64,000 bases of DNA from Vibrio chagasii (GCF_002954585.1 NZ_MSCI01000002.1:474089-538088); one strand, 5' to 3'. Counted from the stretch's first letter, positions 48,783 to 57,175 are shown. The notes: generated from the sequence alone by a model not told the origin. Numbers and translations are program-made.

Positions 48783-50024
48783 ATGAAAAAACTGTCTACT
48801 CAAGTAGTGATCATCGGAGCTGGGCCATCAGGGTCTATTGCCGCGTCTTTATTACACAAAAAAGGCATCGATGTTCGAGTAATCGAAAAGAGCGTGTTCC
48901 CTCGCTTCTCAATTGGCGAAAGCCTATTACCCGCTTGCATGGAAGTGATTGAACAAGCGGGCATGACGGATGCGGTGACCAAGGCTAACTTCCAATACAA
49001 AGATGGTGCAGCATTTCGTAAAAATGGTGTGTACACCGCATTTAATTTTGAAGATAAGTTCTCTACAGGGCCGGGAACCACTTTTCAGGTTCAACGTGGT
49101 GCTTTTGATAAGGTGCTTGCTGATACAGCTGAGGCGCAAGGTGTCACAATTGATTACCAGCATGAGTTGACGGGCATTAATTTTACCGACGACAGCACTA
49201 TTTTAGATGTTCAAGTGCTTGATGGAGAAAGCTATCAGCTAGAAGCACAGTACGTTTTGGATGGTAGTGGCTTTGGTCGAGTACTGCCGAAGATGCTTGA
49301 TCTGGAAGAGCAATCATCACTTCCACCTCGTAAAGCGATTTTCACACATATAAACGATCATATTGCTGAGGTGGATACTGAGCTAGATTATGACCGAAAC
49401 AAAATTCTAATCTCTGTGCACCCAACCAATCCTGATGTTTGGTATTGGTTGATCCCTTTTAGCAACGGTGTCTCTTCATTTGGCGTAGTAGGCGAACCAA
49501 AGTTCTTTGAATCTTACCCTGAGGATAAGATTACCGCGATTAAGCAGTTAGCAATGGAAGAGCCAGGGCTAGCCGAAATATTGGCAAACGCTGAGTATCC
49601 AAACCCTGCGGGTGAAATCGGTGGCTATTCTGCTAACGTGAAGCATCTTGCAACTAACAAATACGCACTACTGGGTAATGCTGGTGAGTTTCTTGATCCT
49701 GTGTTCTCGTCAGGCGTTACGATTGCGATGAAGTCAGCACAGTTTGCGGTTGAGTGTGTGGAAAAGCAGCTCAACGGCGAGAGGGTCGATTGGGAACGTG
49801 AGTATGCCGATCCATTGATGGTCGGTGTAAACACCTTCAGAACGTATGTTGAAGGTTGGTATTCCGGTACGTTGCAGGATGTGATTTTCTATCAAGATCC
49901 TAACCCTAAGATTAAACAAATGGTGTGCTCGATCTTAGCGGGCTACGCATGGGATCAAACCAATCCTTACGTGAAAGACTCAAAACGTCGCTTAACGACG
50001 CTGGCAGAGATCTGCCGAAGCTAG
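48783..50024 (+). CDS. FAD-dependent halogenase-like monooxygenase
   Basis: 413 aa. The FAD-binding GAGPSGS is at residues 12-18 and GESLLP at 45-50. The conserved FQVQRGAFD is at 101-109. The halogenase-type WxWxIP motif is present as WYWLIP at 220-225. A lysine at 73 (FQYKDGAAF) lies where the catalytic halogenase lysine is found in carrier-protein-type enzymes such as CmlS and CndH. It may halogenate or hydroxylate the aryl head while ACP-bound. Geranylgeranyl-reductase-like oxidoreductase is the main alternative. Confidence 0.8.
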   Translation: MKKLSTQVVIIGAGPSGSIAASLLHKKGIDVRVIEKSVFPRFSIGESLLPACMEVIEQAGMTDAVTKANFQYKDGAAFRKNGVYTAFNFEDKFSTGPGTTFQVQRGAFDKVLADTAEAQGVTIDYQHELTGINFTDDSTILDVQVLDGESYQLEAQYVLDGSGFGRVLPKMLDLEEQSSLPPRKAIFTHINDHIAEVDTELDYDRNKILISVHPTNPDVWYWLIPFSNGVSSFGVVGEPKFFESYPEDKITAIKQLAMEEPGLAEILANAEYPNPAGEIGGYSANVKHLATNKYALLGNAGEFLDPVFSSGVTIAMKSAQFAVECVEKQLNGERVDWEREYADPLMVGVNTFRTYVEGWYSGTLQDVIFYQDPNPKIKQMVCSILAGYAWDQTNPYVKDSKRRLTTLAEICRS

Positions 50025-50086
50025 GTCAGGTCATCTACTTGGTGCATGGCAATATACCAAAGCGCTAAGATGACGATTCTAGAAAT

Positions 50087-50114
50087 AAAAACAGCCGCAA
50101 GAGCGGCTGTTTTT
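50087..50114. terminator. Bidirectional terminator after the halogenase-like gene
   Basis: ACAGCCGC pairs with GCGGCTGT, with A and T runs on both sides. It can serve the plus-strand APE arm and the convergent gene at 50154. Confidence 0.88.
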
Positions 50115-50153
50115 GTATTCGTTCATAGGGGGTTGGCTTTGTTTATTCTGTGG

Positions 50154-50660
50154 TTACTTGAGGTCGATGCTGTTTAAGCGTCCCATGAATATGAGTAAAT
50201 CAATCACATCTTTGTGAGCATCAAGTAGGGCGCGCTTAGTTTGGCTGTAAGCGGCCAGCCTACCGTGCTTTCTTATTGAGCAGACCTTAGTTTTGTATTT
50301 GTAATCGCCGTCATCGGAGAACACGCGCCATTTCGCGATATAACACTCATCACGATGTTCAGGGTCACTTTGTGTTGGGTTTGGCTTGAATACAATCTTA
50401 GGCTCTAAACTATGCGGCAGGCGCGTCATTAGGTAAGGTTCCTTGAGAACCTTCTTCCAAAACTTACCCCAAAGCTCCTTACCGAGCTCGTCTCTTAATT
50501 TGATGGTTTTTTTAAGCGCTTTTTCTTCACCCATGCGCACAAAACCGACAGACCGATGCATTACCGTGTCTTCTGGTGTGTGGATGTGGATCTTAAAAGC
50601 GGTCTTACCTTTCGAAATAAAGCGATAGCCGGTAGCACCAATTAGATTATTCTGACTCAT
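50154..50660 (-). CDS. Conserved basic hypothetical protein
   Basis: 168 aa, no signal peptide, no membrane segment, very basic. The C-terminal segment TKVCSIRKHGRLAAYSQTKRALLDAHKDV has the look of a small nucleic-acid-binding unit, but I do not recognise the family. The N terminus (GYRFISKGKTAFKIHIHTP) suggests a beta-rich start. It stands alone between the APE arm and flgT, so context gives no role. Confidence 0.65.
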   Translation of the reverse strand: MSQNNLIGATGYRFISKGKTAFKIHIHTPEDTVMHRSVGFVRMGEEKALKKTIKLRDELGKELWGKFWKKVLKEPYLMTRLPHSLEPKIVFKPNPTQSDPEHRDECYIAKWRVFSDDGDYKYKTKVCSIRKHGRLAAYSQTKRALLDAHKDVIDLLIFMGRLNSIDLK

Positions 50661-50732
50661 AGCTTGCTAAGTGATGATTATGTTATTAGTAAGATTACGA
50701 CAAATACGTAAAAACCGAAACTAATACCCATG

Positions 50733-50768
50733 AAAAAATTAAAGCCTTAGCAGGGGGGCTAAGGCTTT
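50733..50768 (-). terminator. Rho-independent terminator after flgT
   Basis: AAAGCCTTAGC pairs with GCTAAGGCTTT. Read on the reverse strand, AATTTTTTC follows, 30 bases past the flgT stop. Confidence 0.82.
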
Positions 50769-50799
50769 ATTAGAATCTATGAGTTTAGAGTGCAGCTAA

Positions 50800-51933
50800 C
50801 TACATGATTTTCTGCATCACATCACCAATTTGAATGCTTCCCGCTAGGCTTGGCTGATCAATCGTAAGTTCGGCTTCGTTTTCGTAGACGCGAGATACCG
50901 TCAGTGTGATATCGCTTTGCGAGACTTTATTGCGCGGTAAACCTCGTTGGTCGATAAACGAACCTGTATGCCAGAGTTGCAGTTTGTCACCTTGTTGTAC
51001 GCCATGCATTCGGCCCAAATCAATGGTCACTGTATTACCGAATACGGCCGCAACTTCTGGAAGCGTGATCTTACAAGAGATTTCAGACTCTAAGTCCAAC
51101 ATGATGTTACGGCTAACACGAAGCATCATGCTGCCGTAGGTCGATGCCCAGAAACGAGCACTGCGAGTGTCAACTTCACTGGTTTTAGCAAATGGCCACT
51201 TTGCCACTTCACGATAGCTACGGGTGTAGATCTGGTGTCCTGTCTTACCATCAAATACTTGCATCTCTAATGCAAACTGACGGTTGATGATGTCATCTTT
51301 TATTAGATTGGATTCGATGGTTGCCGTTAAGTCAGTAATCTCACCACCGATGATGTATTGTGCGCCGGTATCCTGTGCGATCATCTTGATCACTTCTGGT
51401 CGGCGTTTATCGATGTCGTAGTTCGTAGTGCCAACAGACACGAAGCTGCGAGACTCTTTGGCTAACTGTCTATCAACCACATGGCTGAAGTCGTCACCGA
51501 TGTTGTAGATTCTGCCCATTACGGCTTGTTGTGGAGAGGTGACATCGATATTACCCACCAAGAAGGTTTTCTTGTATTGTCTCTCATGGCAAGCATTTGC
51601 CGAAGGGTAGATGTCGATCCTTGCGGTGATCATTAAATTGCCACCGCGCTTCTGCTCTTTATCAACCAAGATGTAGCGTACTTCGTGGTTAGTAAATTGG
51701 TATTCCTTTTTCTTGCCATCTAAATAAGGCGTTAGGTTGGCAATACTGCCGATGTCTGCCCCTGAGAACTGGATAGCCTTGTACACAGCGTCTTCCAGAG
51801 CGTGGATCCTTGCCGTTTCTTCTGACGATACGATGGTTGCTATACCGGTAACTTCATACCATGAGGCATGAGCACTGAAACTTGTGATTATCAGAGAACC
51901 TATTGAAAATAAGTAAGAAATTATTTTTTTCAT
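50800..51933 (-). CDS. flgT: Flagellar H-ring assembly protein FlgT
   Basis: 377 aa with a signal peptide ending SAHA. FlgT forms the H-ring around the LP ring of the sodium-driven polar motor and helps MotXY assemble. Family landmarks are SWYEVTGIATIVSSEETARIHALEDAVYKAIQFSGADIG at the N terminus (recognised in parts), a TolB-N-like middle and a C-terminal domain with GRMHGVQQGDKLQLWH. It is divergent from flgOP and has a good sigma-54 site upstream. Confidence 0.95.
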   Translation of the reverse strand: MKKIISYLFSIGSLIITSFSAHASWYEVTGIATIVSSEETARIHALEDAVYKAIQFSGADIGSIANLTPYLDGKKKEYQFTNHEVRYILVDKEQKRGGNLMITARIDIYPSANACHERQYKKTFLVGNIDVTSPQQAVMGRIYNIGDDFSHVVDRQLAKESRSFVSVGTTNYDIDKRRPEVIKMIAQDTGAQYIIGGEITDLTATIESNLIKDDIINRQFALEMQVFDGKTGHQIYTRSYREVAKWPFAKTSEVDTRSARFWASTYGSMMLRVSRNIMLDLESEISCKITLPEVAAVFGNTVTIDLGRMHGVQQGDKLQLWHTGSFIDQRGLPRNKVSQSDITLTVSRVYENEAELTIDQPSLAGSIQIGDVMQKIM

Positions 51934-51949
51934 CTGTTCGTTACCAGTT

Positions 51950-51965
51950 GGGTATAAATATTGCT
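51950..51965 (+). promoter_or_regulatory. Possible sigma-54 promoter for flgOP
   Basis: GGGTATAAATATTGCT has GG and GC separated by 10 bases, as RpoN promoters require, and a good TTGC at -12. The -24 side deviates from TGGCAC. It is about 160 bases upstream of flgO. Confidence 0.4.
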
Positions 51966-52031
51966 TAACAAATAACTATAAGCTTGAAGCTGACTTAAGT
52001 GCGTTTTTCTTAATCTGAACCATTAATGAAA

Positions 52032-52047
52032 AGCAAAGACTGTTCCA
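52032..52047 (-). promoter_or_regulatory. Sigma-54 promoter of flgT
   Basis: On the reverse strand TGGAACAGTCTTTGCT closely matches TGGCAC-N5-TTGCW, with GG and GC 10 bases apart. It is about 100 bases upstream of flgT, fitting class III (FlrC/RpoN) control of this gene in vibrios. Confidence 0.72.
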
Positions 52048-52125
52048 ACATTGTAATCCATTGAAAAGAATAATGGTGAGAACATATTGGAACAGGTAGC
52101 ACTAAAACTATCTGGAGATTAGATA

Positions 52126-52761
52126 ATGAAAAAATGGCTCGTAGTAATGAGTGTCATGCTACTGACATCATGCGCTTATTCGCCGATCTATAACGGCAAG
52201 ACTGAGTACGCAGGCAGTCAGTTTATGCTGATGGACAGCCCTCGCCACACCATGGATTTCTTCGTAGAAAGCATGACTGAAGACTTGATTGTGTCGAATA
52301 CAAGTATCTCAGCAAGAACGCCTATCGCGATCACCTCGTTTGTTGACCTGCAACACATGGACACAACAAACTGGCTCGGTAACTCGGTATCAGAAGGTTT
52401 CATTCATCAGTTTCAGCGTCGTGGCTTCAAGGTGGTTGATTTTAAAACCACGGGTTCTATCCAAGTAACTCAGCAAGGTGACTTTGCGATAAGCCGTGAC
52501 TGGAAAGACTTAGCTCAAGAGCAAGACGTTCAATATGTACTTACGGGTACTATGCTGCGCCAAGAGGGTGGTGTGCTTGTGAATGCTCGAGTAGTGGGCA
52601 TGCAAACTCGTATTGTCGTAGCTTCAGCACAAGGCTTCTTACCGGCAGACCGTATTGGTCGTGACCTCGATACTCTGAACAGTATTCGAACTCAAGATGG
52701 TGTGATCATTCGTTCAGATCCAACGATCAGTCAGCCTTACACTGTTATTCTTCGCCCTTAG
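52126..52761 (+). CDS. flgO: Flagellar outer-membrane protein FlgO
   Basis: 211 aa with a lipoprotein-type signal (MLLTSC, Cys16) and a FlgO domain (RHTMDFFVESMTEDLIVSNTSIS, PIAITSFVDLQHMDTTNWLGNSVSEGFIHQFQRRGFKV in parts). FlgO stabilises the sheathed polar flagellum at the outer membrane with FlgP and FlgT. It is 9 bases before flgP, in one transcript. Confidence 0.94.
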   Translation: MKKWLVVMSVMLLTSCAYSPIYNGKTEYAGSQFMLMDSPRHTMDFFVESMTEDLIVSNTSISARTPIAITSFVDLQHMDTTNWLGNSVSEGFIHQFQRRGFKVVDFKTTGSIQVTQQGDFAISRDWKDLAQEQDVQYVLTGTMLRQEGGVLVNARVVGMQTRIVVASAQGFLPADRIGRDLDTLNSIRTQDGVIIRSDPTISQPYTVILRP

Positions 52762-52770
52762 GAGTTCGAG

Positions 52771-53202
52771 ATGAAGAAGTTAATGTTTGTGGTTGCCGCT
52801 TTACTGCTTGTTGGCTGTCAGCCTCTGCAGAGCATGAGACCAGACGATTTCCTAGTTGCTGTTGGTTACGCGAGTATCAGTGAACAAAAAGGTCGCAATG
52901 ACGAAGAGAAGCGTATCCGTGCGATGAGAGCCTCTAAGATTGATGCTTATCGCGAACTTGCGGAACAAGTTTATGGTATGCGAGTCAGCGGTCGTGCTGA
53001 ACTTGAAGATCAACGCCTTGGTACAGAGCGAACATCAGGAGCAGTTGATGGTGTTATCCGCGGTGCAGAAGTAGTGCGCAGCTACCCAGTAGGCGATAGC
53101 TACGTGACCGAGCTTCAGTTGGATATTCGCAAGATGGATCAATTACGTAACTACGGTGAAGTTCAAGCGGTACCAGAGAAAAGACAGCAAACACTGTTTT
53201 AG
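52771..53202 (+). CDS. flgP: Flagellar outer-membrane lipoprotein FlgP
   Basis: 143 aa with lipobox LLVGC (Cys16) and the FlgP domain: VAVGYASISEQKGRN, IRAMRASKIDAYRELAEQVYGMRVSGRA. FlgP is a basal-body-associated lipoprotein needed for motility in Vibrio. AGGAG precedes the ATG. It is followed by a terminator. Confidence 0.93.
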   Translation: MKKLMFVVAALLLVGCQPLQSMRPDDFLVAVGYASISEQKGRNDEEKRIRAMRASKIDAYRELAEQVYGMRVSGRAELEDQRLGTERTSGAVDGVIRGAEVVRSYPVGDSYVTELQLDIRKMDQLRNYGEVQAVPEKRQQTLF

Positions 53203-53278
53203 TCCAATGAATAAATGACATTGGTTGCCAGACGCTTTCCAGATGGCGTATCGGCAATTAATAACTCATATCAATGCA

Positions 53279-53315
53279 AAAGCGGCAATTATGAAAATAC
53301 TTGCCGCTTTTTTTG
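53279..53315 (+). terminator. Rho-independent terminator after flgP
   Basis: AAAGCGGCAA pairs with TTGCCGCTTT and is followed by a T run, about 80 bases past the flgP stop. Confidence 0.87.
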
Positions 53316-53384
53316 TTTATCGTGATTATGGGAGTATTTTCAGGAGTGTAGCTTTTGATTGGAGTCAGAATCTAGATAGGCTGA

Positions 53385-53438
53385 GATACAGATACAGATA
53401 CAGATACAGATACAGATACAGATACAGATACAGATACA
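53385..53438. repeat. Perfect (GATACA)9 hexanucleotide microsatellite
   Basis: Nine uninterrupted copies of GATACA (54 bases) lie between the flgP terminator and the convergent 3' end of flgN. The repeat is in intergenic DNA; changes in copy number would not frameshift any real gene. The 277-base interval 53203-53479 otherwise holds only the terminator. Confidence 0.97.
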
Positions 53439-53479
53439 GGCAGGAAAGGGTTAATAGTGTTGTTGAAGAGGCAGCTTAA

Positions 53480-53905
53480 CTAGGCTTTTACGTTGGTTCC
53501 CAGCGTTGAAATAGTGTGCGTTTGGCCTCCGGCGTTGTAAGTCATGCCAATTTTGCCGTGGCTTTGTTGCATCATGTTGCTGAGTTTTTTGAAGCTGAGA
53601 TGTGCTCGATTTAGGGCTTCACCATTCACCAGATTCGCTTGATGACAATCGTGCACAATAGACTTGATGGTTGAGACTAACTGAGCGAGTTCAGGATTTT
53701 CGGTCAGTTCTGAGATATTGCTATGGGCAGCGATGCGCTGATCGGTGGATCTTAGTTGTTCGACAAGGACCACTTTTTCTTTGGCGATTCGCTCAATATC
53801 CGTTGACTGTCGGCTCGTAATAGCGGTTTTCTCTGAACTCAATAATTCAGATAAGGCTTTGGCATTTTGAAGTTGGAAATTAACTAAATCTGCTAGTGCC
53901 GCCAT
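53480..53905 (-). CDS. flgN: Flagellar chaperone FlgN
   Basis: 141-aa, all-helical cytosolic protein of the FlgN type (LVNFQLQNAKALSELLSSEKTAITSRQSTDIERIAKEKVVLVEQLRS in parts). FlgN binds the hook-filament junction proteins FlgK and FlgL before export. It follows flgM by 59 bases and both are probably expressed from the sigma-28 promoter upstream of flgM. Confidence 0.88.
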   Translation of the reverse strand: MAALADLVNFQLQNAKALSELLSSEKTAITSRQSTDIERIAKEKVVLVEQLRSTDQRIAAHSNISELTENPELAQLVSTIKSIVHDCHQANLVNGEALNRAHLSFKKLSNMMQQSHGKIGMTYNAGGQTHTISTLGTNVKA

Positions 53906-53964
53906 AACGTAAACCTATCAATAACCTCGTGTGCTTTAAGTTAACCACTCAATAAAGAGAGTGC

Positions 53965-54282
53965 TTAAAGACCTTTTAATTCGTTTTCGAACTTGATCAT
54001 ATTGTCGGCCAGCTTTTCTGGGTCAACTGTGTATGAACCGTTCGCGATCGCTTCTTTGATTGCTGCAACTTTTACCGAGTCAAAGCTGGGATTTGCTGCC
54101 ATGTCTTGGTGAAGTTGACCTATTGCTTTGCCTTGTTGGCTAAGTGAAACCGCGTCTTTGCTCGCCGGTGATTTAGTTGATACATCAGAGCGTGATGCCT
54201 CAGAACTAGAATCAGAGCGGACTGCTGATCGGTTGGTGGTCGTTAGGGCTTGCCCTGAACGAATGTTATCAATGCCTGCCAT
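53965..54282 (-). CDS. flgM: Anti-sigma-28 factor FlgM
   Basis: 105 aa, disordered Ser-rich N terminus (to about residue 40) and a C-terminal sigma-binding part (PSFDSVKVAAIKEAIANGSYTVDPEKLADNMIKFE in parts). FlgM holds FliA inactive until the hook is complete and FlgM is exported. The start MAGIDNIRSGQ is typical for Vibrio FlgM. Confidence 0.94.
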   Translation of the reverse strand: MAGIDNIRSGQALTTTNRSAVRSDSSSEASRSDVSTKSPASKDAVSLSQQGKAIGQLHQDMAANPSFDSVKVAAIKEAIANGSYTVDPEKLADNMIKFENELKGL

Positions 54283-54322
54283 AGTTAAGCCTTTTCTTCA
54301 AAAATGGGAACCTGTACAGTCA

Positions 54323-54349
54323 ATATCGACCAAGGGTTCGATTACTTTA
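54323..54349 (-). promoter_or_regulatory. Sigma-28 (FliA) promoter of flgMN
   Basis: On the reverse strand TAAAGTAA (54342-54349), 11 bases, then GTCGATAT (54323-54330), close to TAAAGTTT-N11-GCCGATAA. It is 40 bases upstream of flgM, where autoregulation by the FliA-FlgM pair is expected. Confidence 0.75.
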
Positions 54350-54458
54350 GCAATTTTTCGCTCTTTAGTCGAAAAGGGACAAAACACTGAAGCTACGTAT
54401 TTCAGTGCTAGAGTCGAGAGCAAAATGCTAATGGTACCGCCAATTGAGAAGTAGAGAG

Positions 54459-55163
54459 TTAAAAGTAAACCGTGACTTCAGACATGTTGGTAACAATACC
54501 TTCAATTATACGCTGTGATTTATCATTTTTCACTCTTACTTGATCACCCATAGAGCCATCAGTGAGCGCTGTGCCTTTAGTGGTAATGGTCATGCCACCT
54601 TTTACCGCCTGTATGATAACCTTCTCGTTTCGACATACGACACAAATGTCACCCCTTTCGACAACGTCACCCGGCCTTAGGTTCTTTTTTACCTTGGCGC
54701 CGATAACTTGCTCTGGAGCGGTGAAGCCTTGGCGACGGAATTTGTTAAGAGAAATCATCGCGGTTGTCACGTCGTATTGACCGACAATCTCGCCTCTCGC
54801 GAGTGCTCGAGTAGTCGTCACAAGCGGCACCGACATCGAAAGACGTACCGGTACATAAACTCGCCACTCATCAGGAACACATTGCACTAAAACCGTAATG
54901 CTGCTGCGGGTATTTGTGGTGGTTGAGGCACTTGCCTCAAGAGGAACCGGGCAGTCTGTTGCTTTGATTCTTGAGTCAACATTTGCTGAATTAACAAAGA
55001 GTTCGCCGCCTCGTGGCTGCTCAACGGTATCAATAATGTGTTGCTCTGCCGCAGACTGAATCTTCTCAATTTGTTCTGGGGTCGCAGCTTGCACAAAAAA
55101 ACTAAACAATATTGATAAAATGCCGATAAACTTAGCGACAGTTTTAAAAGTAGCTCTACACAT
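54459..55163 (-). CDS. flgA: Flagellar P-ring chaperone FlgA
   Basis: 234 aa with a signal peptide ending SFFVQAA and a C-terminal SAF-type domain (VTTTRALARGEIVGQYDVT, NLRPGDVVERGDICVV, AVKGGMTITTKGTAL). FlgA assists FlgI polymerisation into the P ring. The start MCRATFKTV gives a proper signal peptide; an in-frame ATG 14 codons upstream does not improve it. It is divergent from cheV. Confidence 0.92.
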   Translation of the reverse strand: MCRATFKTVAKFIGILSILFSFFVQAATPEQIEKIQSAAEQHIIDTVEQPRGGELFVNSANVDSRIKATDCPVPLEASASTTTNTRSSITVLVQCVPDEWRVYVPVRLSMSVPLVTTTRALARGEIVGQYDVTTAMISLNKFRRQGFTAPEQVIGAKVKKNLRPGDVVERGDICVVCRNEKVIIQAVKGGMTITTKGTALTDGSMGDQVRVKNDKSQRIIEGIVTNMSEVTVYF

Positions 55164-55282
55164 TGCTATGGAAAGAGGTGGCAAATTTGTTTTATAATAC
55201 GTCATTCCGTTTCTCTGGTGGTTCGTAGCCTGCAGTAGACTAACACTTTTTATACAAAAAAGTTTGATATGGAGATGAGCTC

Positions 55283-56209
55283 ATGACGGGTATTCTTGAT
55301 TCGGTGAATCAGCGTACGCAACTCGTCGGTCAAAACCGATTAGAATTACTAACCTTTCGCCTAATGGGGCGTCAGCGTTACGGCATTAATGTCTTTAAAG
55401 TAAAAGAAGTGCTTCAATGCCCTAAGCTGACGAAGATGCCAAACTTGAACCCACTGGTTAAAGGTGTCGCACACATTCGTGGCCAAACGATCTCTGTGAT
55501 CGACCTGAGCTTAGCGATTGGTGGCCGTCCGACAACGGATGTTGAAAAGTGTTTTGTAGTTATCTCTGAGTTCAACCGAACCATTCAAGGCTTCTTGGTC
55601 AGTTCCGTTGAACGCATTATCAACATGCACTGGGAATCGATTCTCCCGCCGCCAGATGGCGCTGGCAAAGCGAACTACTTAACAGCGGTAACTAACATCG
55701 ACAATGAGTTAGTTGAAATTCTTGATGTTGAAAAAATCCTAGCTGAAATTTCGCCTGTTGATGAAACTATGGACAGCAAGATTGCCGAAGAAATCGCAGA
55801 AGTAGAACAAGAAAAAGAACTCGTTCGCCGCATCTTGATTGCTGATGATTCAACCGTTGCACGTAAACAGGTTCAACGCGCTATTGAGTCGATCGGCTTT
55901 GAAGTGATTGCTGTGAAAGATGGTAAAGAAGCCTACGAAAAACTGACGCAGATGTCAGCAGAGGGCAGCATTTACGATCAGATCTCATTGGTGATCTCGG
56001 ATATTGAAATGCCAGAGATGGATGGCTATACGCTGACTGCTGAGATTCGCCGTCACGCTGAGCTAAAAGATTTATACGTAATTTTACACTCATCATTGAG
56101 TGGTGTATTTAACCAAGCCATGGTTGAGCGTGTGGGAGCGAACTCCTTCATTGCTAAATTCAACCCTGATGAGCTTGGTTCAGCCGTTAAAGCTGCTTTA
56201 ACTAACTAA
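55283..56209 (+). CDS. cheV: Chemotaxis adaptor CheV
   Basis: 308 aa: an N-terminal CheW-like domain (about 20-160; RYGINVFKVKEVLQCPKLTK, HIRGQTISVIDLS) and a C-terminal receiver domain (about 178-305; RILIADDSTVARKQVQRAIE with the acidic pocket, LVISDIEMPEMDGY with the phosphoacceptor Asp). It couples receptors to CheA. GGAG precedes the ATG; cheR follows 11 bases later. Confidence 0.96.
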   Translation: MTGILDSVNQRTQLVGQNRLELLTFRLMGRQRYGINVFKVKEVLQCPKLTKMPNLNPLVKGVAHIRGQTISVIDLSLAIGGRPTTDVEKCFVVISEFNRTIQGFLVSSVERIINMHWESILPPPDGAGKANYLTAVTNIDNELVEILDVEKILAEISPVDETMDSKIAEEIAEVEQEKELVRRILIADDSTVARKQVQRAIESIGFEVIAVKDGKEAYEKLTQMSAEGSIYDQISLVISDIEMPEMDGYTLTAEIRRHAELKDLYVILHSSLSGVFNQAMVERVGANSFIAKFNPDELGSAVKAALTN

Positions 56210-56220
56210 AAGAGACATTA

Positions 56221-57048
56221 ATGACTGCTATAACAATAAGTGATCAAGAGTATCGCGATTTCAGCCGTTTCTTAGAATCTCAATGTGGCATTGTATTAGG
56301 TGACAGCAAACAGTACTTAGTGCGCAGCCGCCTAAGCCCATTAGTGGCAAAGTTTAATCTAGCTTCGCTGTCTGATTTATTGAGAGATGTAGTGACGGGC
56401 CGAAACCGTGAGTTGAGAGTGGCAGCAGTGGATGCTATGACGACCAACGAGACACTTTGGTTCCGAGATACTTACCCGTTTGCAGTGCTTGCGGATAAAC
56501 TTCTACCGGAAATAGCGGCAAATAAACGTCCTATTAAGATTTGGTCTGCGGCAAGTTCTTCAGGCCAAGAACCATACTCAATGGCAATGACGGTGCTTGA
56601 GACTCAAGCTCGTAAGCCAGGTATGCTGCCAAATGTATCGATCACCGCAACGGACATCTCTGCAAGCATGTTGGATATGTGCCGCACTGGCGCGTATGAC
56701 AACCTTGCTTTAGGTCGTGGTCTTTCTCCAGAGCGTCGCCGTACTTTCTTTGAGGATGCAGGCGATGGTCGCATGAAAGTAAAAGACAACGTTAAGCGCA
56801 TGGTGAACTTCCGTCCTCAAAACCTGATGGACAGTTACGCACTGCTAGGTAAATTCGACATTATTTTCTGTCGTAACGTACTGATTTATTTCTCTCCAGA
56901 GATGAAATCTAAAGTACTTAACCAAATGGCGAACTGCCTCAACCCGGGTGGTTACTTGCTTTTGGGTGCGTCTGAGTCGTTAACTGGTTTAACCGACCGC
57001 TTTGAAATGGTTCGTTGTAACCCAGGTATCATCTACAAATTGAAGTAA
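56221..57048 (+). CDS. cheR: Chemoreceptor methyltransferase CheR
   Basis: 275 aa. An N-terminal helical domain (CheR_N) is followed by a SAM-dependent domain with TTNETLWFRDTYPF, IKIWSAASSSGQEPYSMAM (SAM site) and FDIIFCRNVLIYFS. It methylates glutamates on methyl-accepting chemotaxis proteins. The gene ends at a terminator, separating cheVR from flgB. Confidence 0.96.
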   Translation: MTAITISDQEYRDFSRFLESQCGIVLGDSKQYLVRSRLSPLVAKFNLASLSDLLRDVVTGRNRELRVAAVDAMTTNETLWFRDTYPFAVLADKLLPEIAANKRPIKIWSAASSSGQEPYSMAMTVLETQARKPGMLPNVSITATDISASMLDMCRTGAYDNLALGRGLSPERRRTFFEDAGDGRMKVKDNVKRMVNFRPQNLMDSYALLGKFDIIFCRNVLIYFSPEMKSKVLNQMANCLNPGGYLLLGASESLTGLTDRFEMVRCNPGIIYKLK

Positions 57049-57090
57049 TTGCCGCCACCTAAATAAGGTGTGACGTTACTAAACAATTTC

Positions 57091-57120
57091 AAAACCCAGC
57101 CAAGTGCTGGGTTTTCTTTT
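57091..57120 (+). terminator. Rho-independent terminator after cheR
   Basis: AAAACCCAGC pairs with GCTGGGTTTT around a 5-base loop, followed by CTTTTTCC. Confidence 0.87.
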
Positions 57121-57175
57121 TCCTGCTTAGCCTATATCTTTAAGTCAGAGTGACATTCCAATTTACTCTATTTTT

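Noticed and set aside
52087..52102. A second sigma-54 promoter toward flgO (TTGGAACAGGTAGCAC)
   Set aside because: GG and GC are only 8 bases apart instead of 10, so it should not work as an RpoN promoter; kept only as an inverted-repeat arm.
53225..53479. An 84-codon open frame with an Arg-Tyr repeat
   Set aside because: The Arg-Tyr run is only the translation of the GATACA microsatellite, the frame crosses the flgP terminator and there is no ribosome-binding site; most likely not a gene.
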